Shown here in pieces: positions 5,128 to 8,647 of a stretch of 8,647 nucleotides of DNA. This DNA comes from JANXQG01 sp037147235 (GTDB taxonomy: Bacteria > Planctomycetota > Planctomycetia > Pirellulales > Thermoguttaceae), in assembly GCA_037147235.1 (NCBI GenBank), contig JBAWVO010000276.1, positions 1-8,647 of the forward strand, given 5' to 3'. A program made the position numbers and the translations under genes. Below the pieces are notes generated by a model. That model was given only the letters and a program-made list of their open reading frames with translations, ran no database searches and was not told the DNA's origin. Within the stretch, counting starts at the first letter, position 1; every line of letters starts with the position of its first letter.

Positions 5128-5202
5128 CTAGCCCAGGACGACCAGGCTGTGGGCGATGACGTTCTTTGGTAGGCCGACGAACTGGTGCAACCCTTTCAAG
5201 CG
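5128..5202 (-). pseudogene. Nitroreductase C-terminal fragment
   Basis: Between the CTPTR sulfatase and the chimeric FAD gene, the minus strand reads RLKGLHQFVGLPKNVIAHSL, then VVLG, then a TAG at 5130-5128. 'GLPxNVIxxSLVVLG' is the region near the end of nitroreductase-family proteins, normally followed by 'xPAE'. Only about 24 residues remain, with no start codon or upstream homology; the frame passes under the end of the sulfatase gene. It cannot be the missing part of the N-terminal nitroreductase piece at 3971 in simple order, since it lies upstream of it. It is either a second nitroreductase gene or a rearranged part of the same one. Confidence 0.6.
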
Positions 5203-5207
5203 ACGTA

Positions 5208-6806
5208 TCACTCTCCGCTGACGGTGTTTCGATTAGACCAGGAGGTAGTGTCGATCTTCCCACCCATGTCGGCAGTGACACATTTCTGCGGTTTGCCCGG
5301 CGAACTGCGGCCTTCACGTTTGTACTTTTCCAGGAGTTCCTTGAGTTCCCGCACCGTTTCCGGATGCTCCGCATAGAGATTTCGGCGTTCGGGCAAGTCC
5401 TGACGCAGGTCGAATAACTCGCCGGGCTGATGGTGGATCGTGTAACCCCGCTCTCGCTTGAACCATTCCGGCTCGCGATTATCGTCGCCGGTCGCGTGGT
5501 CGATAAGCACCCAGGAACCCTTGCGGATGGCAAAATAACCATTGCAGCTATGATGAACGGTTGCCTCGCGGACCGGGTGGTCGTACGGCTGCCCAAGCAG
5601 GACCGGAAGGATATTGCAACTGTCTTCGCCAGCATTGTCAGGTAGTTCCGTGTCGAGGATCGCCGAGACGGTCGCCATGAGGTCGATGTGGCACATGGTC
5701 TCCGTGCTGAGGGAACCCGGTTTGATCTTGCCGGGCCAGCGGGCGAGCATCGGCACTCGGTGGCCACCCTCCCATGTATCGCGCTTCGCGCCTCGCAGTT
5801 CGCCCATGCTGTAGTGGCCATACTGCCGGATACGATCGTACACGCCAGGGTTGACTTCCCCCGTGATCTCAGGGCCGTTGTCGCTGGTGAAAATCACGAG
5901 CGTGTTGTCAGCAATGCCAGCACGCCGGATGGCTTCGAGCACCTGGCCCACGGTCCAGTCGACCTGCGCCACGAAGTCTCCGTAATCTCCAGCGAGGCTC
6001 TTGCCCTTGAACTCCGCCGCTGGCACGACAGGATAATGCGGCGCAGTGAGCGGGAAGTAGAGGAAGAACGGCCGCCGAGGCGAGGCCTTCGCCGCGTCGT
6101 CAATGTACTTGACCGCCCGCCGGGTCAGCTCCGGCATGATGTCCACCCACTGCCAGCCAGGCAGCATCGGGCCACGGTTATTGAACTCCGGCCGGTTGGG
6201 CAGGCTGGGGATGCCCAGAGTATGGTTGTTCTCGATGAAACAGTACGGCGGGTAGTTCGGCACGTCGGTGCCAAAGTAGTAGTCGAAGCCGCGAGTTGTA
6301 GGGCCTGCGGCGATGGGCTGACTGAAGTCCACGTTGCTAAGCCGGTCTGGTCCGCTGCGTGGCGGACGTCCATCCTTGGTCGCCCACTGCCAGCCCAGGT
6401 GCCATTTGCCGATGCATGCCGTGGCGTAGCCGTGTTTCTTCAAGAGCGAGGGCACCGTAAGCCGGTCTTTCTCGATGAGCGTTTCGCCCCAAGGGGCCAG
6501 CACGCCATGCTTCAGCCGCGACCGCCAGCAATAACGCCCGGTAAGGATTGCGTACCGCGTCGGCGTGCAGACGGAGGCCGGAGCGTGGGCGTCCGTAAAA
6601 CGGATTCCGCTGGTGGCTAAGTGGTCCAAATTGGGCGTGGGGATTTTCGTGGCCGGGTTATAGCAGCCGACATCCCCGTACCCCAAGTCGTCCGCCAGGA
6701 TGTAGACGATGTTAGGCATGGACGCCGCTTCCGCCGCTCCAGCGGTTGTTGCAATCGAGGGCAGCAAGGCCAAAAGGGCGCATAAGCCGATGTTCGTGGG
6801 GTTCAT
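5208..6806 (-). CDS. Secreted arylsulfatase with CTPTR active site
   Basis: A 532-residue type I sulfatase (alkaline-phosphatase superfamily) that hydrolyses sulfate esters, probably on polysaccharides. Signal peptide MNPTNIGLCALLALLPSIAT, cleavage near residue 27. Calcium-site Asp39-Asp40 (ADDLGYGD), formylglycine site Cys80 in CTPTR followed by LTGRY, GKWHLG (133-138), APH (His257), SDNG (Asp309, Asn310) and Lys341 are all present, so it should be active once Cys80 is matured. Arylsulfatase A/GALNS-like type. A GAAAGAG lies 9 bases before the ATG. It starts 56 bases after the preceding sulfatase stop, suggesting one transcript. The last ~25 residues (after about 507) do not resemble the usual sulfatase end and abut the nitroreductase fragment, so the extreme C-terminus may be altered. 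Substrate cannot be told from sequence. Confidence 0.92.
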   Translation of the reverse strand: MNPTNIGLCALLALLPSIATTAGAAEAASMPNIVYILADDLGYGDVGCYNPATKIPTPNLDHLATSGIRFTDAHAPASVCTPTRYAILTGRYCWRSRLKHGVLAPWGETLIEKDRLTVPSLLKKHGYATACIGKWHLGWQWATKDGRPPRSGPDRLSNVDFSQPIAAGPTTRGFDYYFGTDVPNYPPYCFIENNHTLGIPSLPNRPEFNNRGPMLPGWQWVDIMPELTRRAVKYIDDAAKASPRRPFFLYFPLTAPHYPVVPAAEFKGKSLAGDYGDFVAQVDWTVGQVLEAIRRAGIADNTLVIFTSDNGPEITGEVNPGVYDRIRQYGHYSMGELRGAKRDTWEGGHRVPMLARWPGKIKPGSLSTETMCHIDLMATVSAILDTELPDNAGEDSCNILPVLLGQPYDHPVREATVHHSCNGYFAIRKGSWVLIDHATGDDNREPEWFKRERGYTIHHQPGELFDLRQDLPERRNLYAEHPETVRELKELLEKYKREGRSSPGKPQKCVTADMGGKIDTTSWSNRNTVSGE

Positions 6807-6862
6807 AATTTGGGGCTCTTTCGGATTGAGGTTGTGAGTCAGAGACGCCAGGCATAAAGATC

Positions 6863-8386
6863 CTACTTTTTGCTCTTGCCGCCCTTATCTCGTTTGGTTT
6901 CGGCGACGGCGGCGTTCATTTCTTTTCGCCATTGCCACATGGTTTCCCATTGGGCCTGATCCGCCTTGGCAGGATCAAAGCGGCTGGCGTCCACATCCAC
7001 ATAAAGCCGGCGGTACTTTGCTGGGTCAAAATCGGGATTGGGCGTGTTCTCCTGAGCGTTGACCGCCTTGCGCCAGGCGGACAGGGCCGCACGCATTTGG
7101 CTCACCTGCTCGGGCTGCGATTCGGCCAGATCCTGAGCTTCGCCAATGTCTTTACGGAGATCGTAGAGTTCGGCCCTTTCCTCGTCGTAATACTCGACCA
7201 TCATCCAGTTGCTGTCCCGTAAGGCACCACTGGGACGGCTGCCCTGATTCGTGTAATGAGGGAAGTGCCAGAAGAATTTTCTGGCCGGCAAAGAGCCGTG
7301 CCCGGTCAGCAATGCCGCAATGCTCACGCCGTCCAGCCCGGCGGGGATCGGTTGCCCGACCAGTTCCAGCAATGTGGGAACCCAATCGGTGTTGATGACT
7401 GGATCGTCGGCCACTTTTCCGGCAGGTACGTGGCCCGGCCAGCGGACAATCAACGGGATGCGCAGGCCGCCTTCGTACACGAATCCTTTGCCGGCCCGGT
7501 AGGGCGAGTTATAGGTGACCTTGGGATGCGGTCCCTCGGGCACGTGCAATCCGCCGTTGTCGGAGGTGAAGACGACAAGGGTCTTGTCGGTCAGCTTCAG
7601 GGCATCGAGCTTGGCCATCAGCCGGCCGACCGTGTCGTCGAGTGTCTCGATGACCCCAGCATAGACAGGCTCGAAAGCCTGGGCATTATCGCGGATGCGA
7701 CGAGGTTGCGCATCGTAGGGAATGTGGGGAGTATTATGGGCCAGATAGACGAAGAAGGGGCGGTCTCGGTGTTCCTCGATGAAATTCTCGGCAGCGGCCG
7801 TCAGGTCGTATTCCCCTTTGCCTCCCTCGGTTGGCGAAGGTTTGGTATTGGCTTTGCCGGCATGGTACATGTCGAAGCCGTGTTCCACAGGCCCGAATTT
7901 AGCACCGCCGACGTGCCATTTGCCGATGGCCGCGGTCACGTAACCGGCCTCCTTGAGATAGTTGCAAATCATTGTTTCATCAAGCGGCACCTGCATTTCG
8001 ATTTCCGGGTGGATCACCTTCTGTGAGGCCGCGTTGGGACGCCCCGGAAGAAACGTGGTCAGGTGCAGGCGAGCCGGGGCCTTGCCGGTAAGGATGGCAG
8101 CCCGCGAGGGCGAGCAGATCGGCTGGGCGCAGTATGCGGAAGTGAACCGCATGCCCTGTTGCGCAAGGCGGTCGAGGTTAGGCGTATGATGGTCTTGCCG
8201 CCCGTAACAATGCAGGTCCTTGATACCCAGGTCGTCGCAGAGGATAAAGAGGATATTCGGTGGTGTTGGACGATTCCCAGAATCGCCGGCCGCCGCTCGT
8301 GCATCTCCTGCGGACATACCCACCGCCAGGGATACGACGGTCAATATCTGCACTGCGAAAGTTGCTTTCATCTTTCTTACGTTCAT
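6863..8386 (-). CDS. Secreted sulfatase with CSPSR active site
   Basis: A 507-residue type I sulfatase. Signal peptide residues 1-31 (cleavage after ARA). Active-site residues in place: Asp51-Asp52 (CDDLG), formylglycine Cys91 in CSPSR with LTGKAPAR after it, GKWHVG (155-160), TPHIPY (His221), SDNG (Asp276, Asn277) and Lys300 in AGKG. The middle and C-terminal sub-domain are full length, ending in a Lys-rich tail KRDKGGKSKK. It differs from the next sulfatase in motif, spacing and insert pattern, so the pair is not a recent duplication. An in-frame ATG at codon 6 would also give a working signal peptide; I keep the first ATG because the region upstream ends cleanly 48 bases after another sulfatase gene. 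Exported and Ca-dependent by family knowledge. Confidence 0.92.
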   Translation of the reverse strand: MNVRKMKATFAVQILTVVSLAVGMSAGDARAAAGDSGNRPTPPNILFILCDDLGIKDLHCYGRQDHHTPNLDRLAQQGMRFTSAYCAQPICSPSRAAILTGKAPARLHLTTFLPGRPNAASQKVIHPEIEMQVPLDETMICNYLKEAGYVTAAIGKWHVGGAKFGPVEHGFDMYHAGKANTKPSPTEGGKGEYDLTAAAENFIEEHRDRPFFVYLAHNTPHIPYDAQPRRIRDNAQAFEPVYAGVIETLDDTVGRLMAKLDALKLTDKTLVVFTSDNGGLHVPEGPHPKVTYNSPYRAGKGFVYEGGLRIPLIVRWPGHVPAGKVADDPVINTDWVPTLLELVGQPIPAGLDGVSIAALLTGHGSLPARKFFWHFPHYTNQGSRPSGALRDSNWMMVEYYDEERAELYDLRKDIGEAQDLAESQPEQVSQMRAALSAWRKAVNAQENTPNPDFDPAKYRRLYVDVDASRFDPAKADQAQWETMWQWRKEMNAAVAETKRDKGGKSKK

Positions 8387-8434
8387 TACGGAGTTCTTTC
8401 ATTGCCGCCTTGTCAAACACCAGCCGGTTTTCGC

Positions 8435-8647
8435 TTATCGTCGTTGTGGCGTCTGAGGCTGGGCACCAGGGGCGTAAGAAATGCTATTGCCGGGAGCAAC
8501 CTTCAGTCCCCACTGCTTAATATAGTACGCAGCGGGACGGAACGGGTCGCCAATTGTTCGCAGGACAGCTTGTAGGCGATCGTCGAATTGCCGGCACAAC
8601 GCGGCACATTCCGGCACGGTTGCAAGATTCCTCAGTTGATACGGGTC
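8435..8647 (-). CDS. C-terminal end of a third sulfatase (partial)
   Basis: An open frame enters from the right edge and runs 70 codons to TAA at 8437-8435. It begins DPYQLRNLATVPECAALCRQ and continues through DDRLQAVLRTIGDPFRPAAY. 'DPYQLRNLA' followed by a helical segment and 'GDPF' is the usual ending of type I sulfatases (the 'DP.E..NLA' line of the C-terminal sub-domain). A GTG at 8617 is not a real start, because homology begins before it. It lies 48 bases upstream of the CSPSR sulfatase on the same strand, making a tandem of three sulfatase genes. The catalytic part is outside the window. Confidence 0.75.
   Translation of the reverse strand, partial: DPYQLRNLATVPECAALCRQFDDRLQAVLRTIGDPFRPAAYYIKQWGLKVAPGNSISYAPGAQPQTPQRR

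Noticed and set aside
5208..8386. Recent tandem duplication of the two complete sulfatases
   Set aside because: They share only family motifs; active-site variants, insert lengths and C-termini all differ.
1..8647. tRNA, rRNA, CRISPR array or transposase gene
   Set aside because: I looked for cloverleaf-like arms, regular short repeats with spacers and DDE or tyrosine-recombinase motifs on both strands and saw none.

Overview
The window looks like bacterial accessory DNA from a member of the Planctomycetota, most likely Pirellulales-like. The basis is three secreted sulfatases in a row, a secreted FGE-sulfatase-fold protein, sparse Shine-Dalgarno sites, dispersed palindromic repeats of a kind I associate with planctomycete genomes, and proteins whose closest remembered relatives are planctomycete. 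The taxonomic call is an inference from gene content, not from a marker gene.

Layout. Positions 1-68 are the end of a plus-strand gene with a SHOCT-like C-terminus. Positions 69-747 hold no convincing intact gene, but contain a REP-like palindrome (294-343), a ~100-bp dispersed repeat (381-482), a long hairpin (513-548) and a possible minus-strand gene remnant (156-272). At 748-1743 (+) is a secreted FGE-sulfatase-domain protein that keeps only one of the two active-site cysteines of true formylglycine-generating enzymes. Positions 1744-2754 form a ~1 kb gap between converging genes. It carries a second direct copy of the ~100-bp repeat (1906-2006), so the two copies bracket the FGE-like gene, plus several strong inverted repeats. 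From 2755 to 8647 everything recognisable is on the minus strand.

Read in the minus direction, the order is: the tail of a sulfatase (8647-8435), a complete sulfatase with CSPSR (8386-6863), a complete sulfatase with CTPTR (6806-5208), then a stretch of gene fragments down to 2755. These fragments are: a nitroreductase C-terminal piece (5202-5128); a 354-residue ORF joining the N-terminus of an FAD-dependent oxidoreductase to its own C-terminus and then to a PfpI/DJ-1 domain (5081-4017); a nitroreductase N-terminus fused in frame to a peroxiredoxin-like piece (3971-3732); a small zinc-ribbon ORF (3735-3556); a middle piece of an ADP-ribosylglycohydrolase (about 3551-3180); and a membrane protein whose first ~20 residues appear to be missing (3207-2755).

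The three sulfatases probably form one transcription unit for desulfating sulfated polysaccharides in the periplasm or outside the cell. The FGE-like gene lies on the opposite strand and probably does not activate them. The most unusual part is 2755-5214: at least five gene-to-gene junctions where the end of one gene and the start of the next are missing, several of them still in frame. This could be real serial deletion in a decaying gene cluster or an assembly artefact; the sequence alone cannot decide between them.
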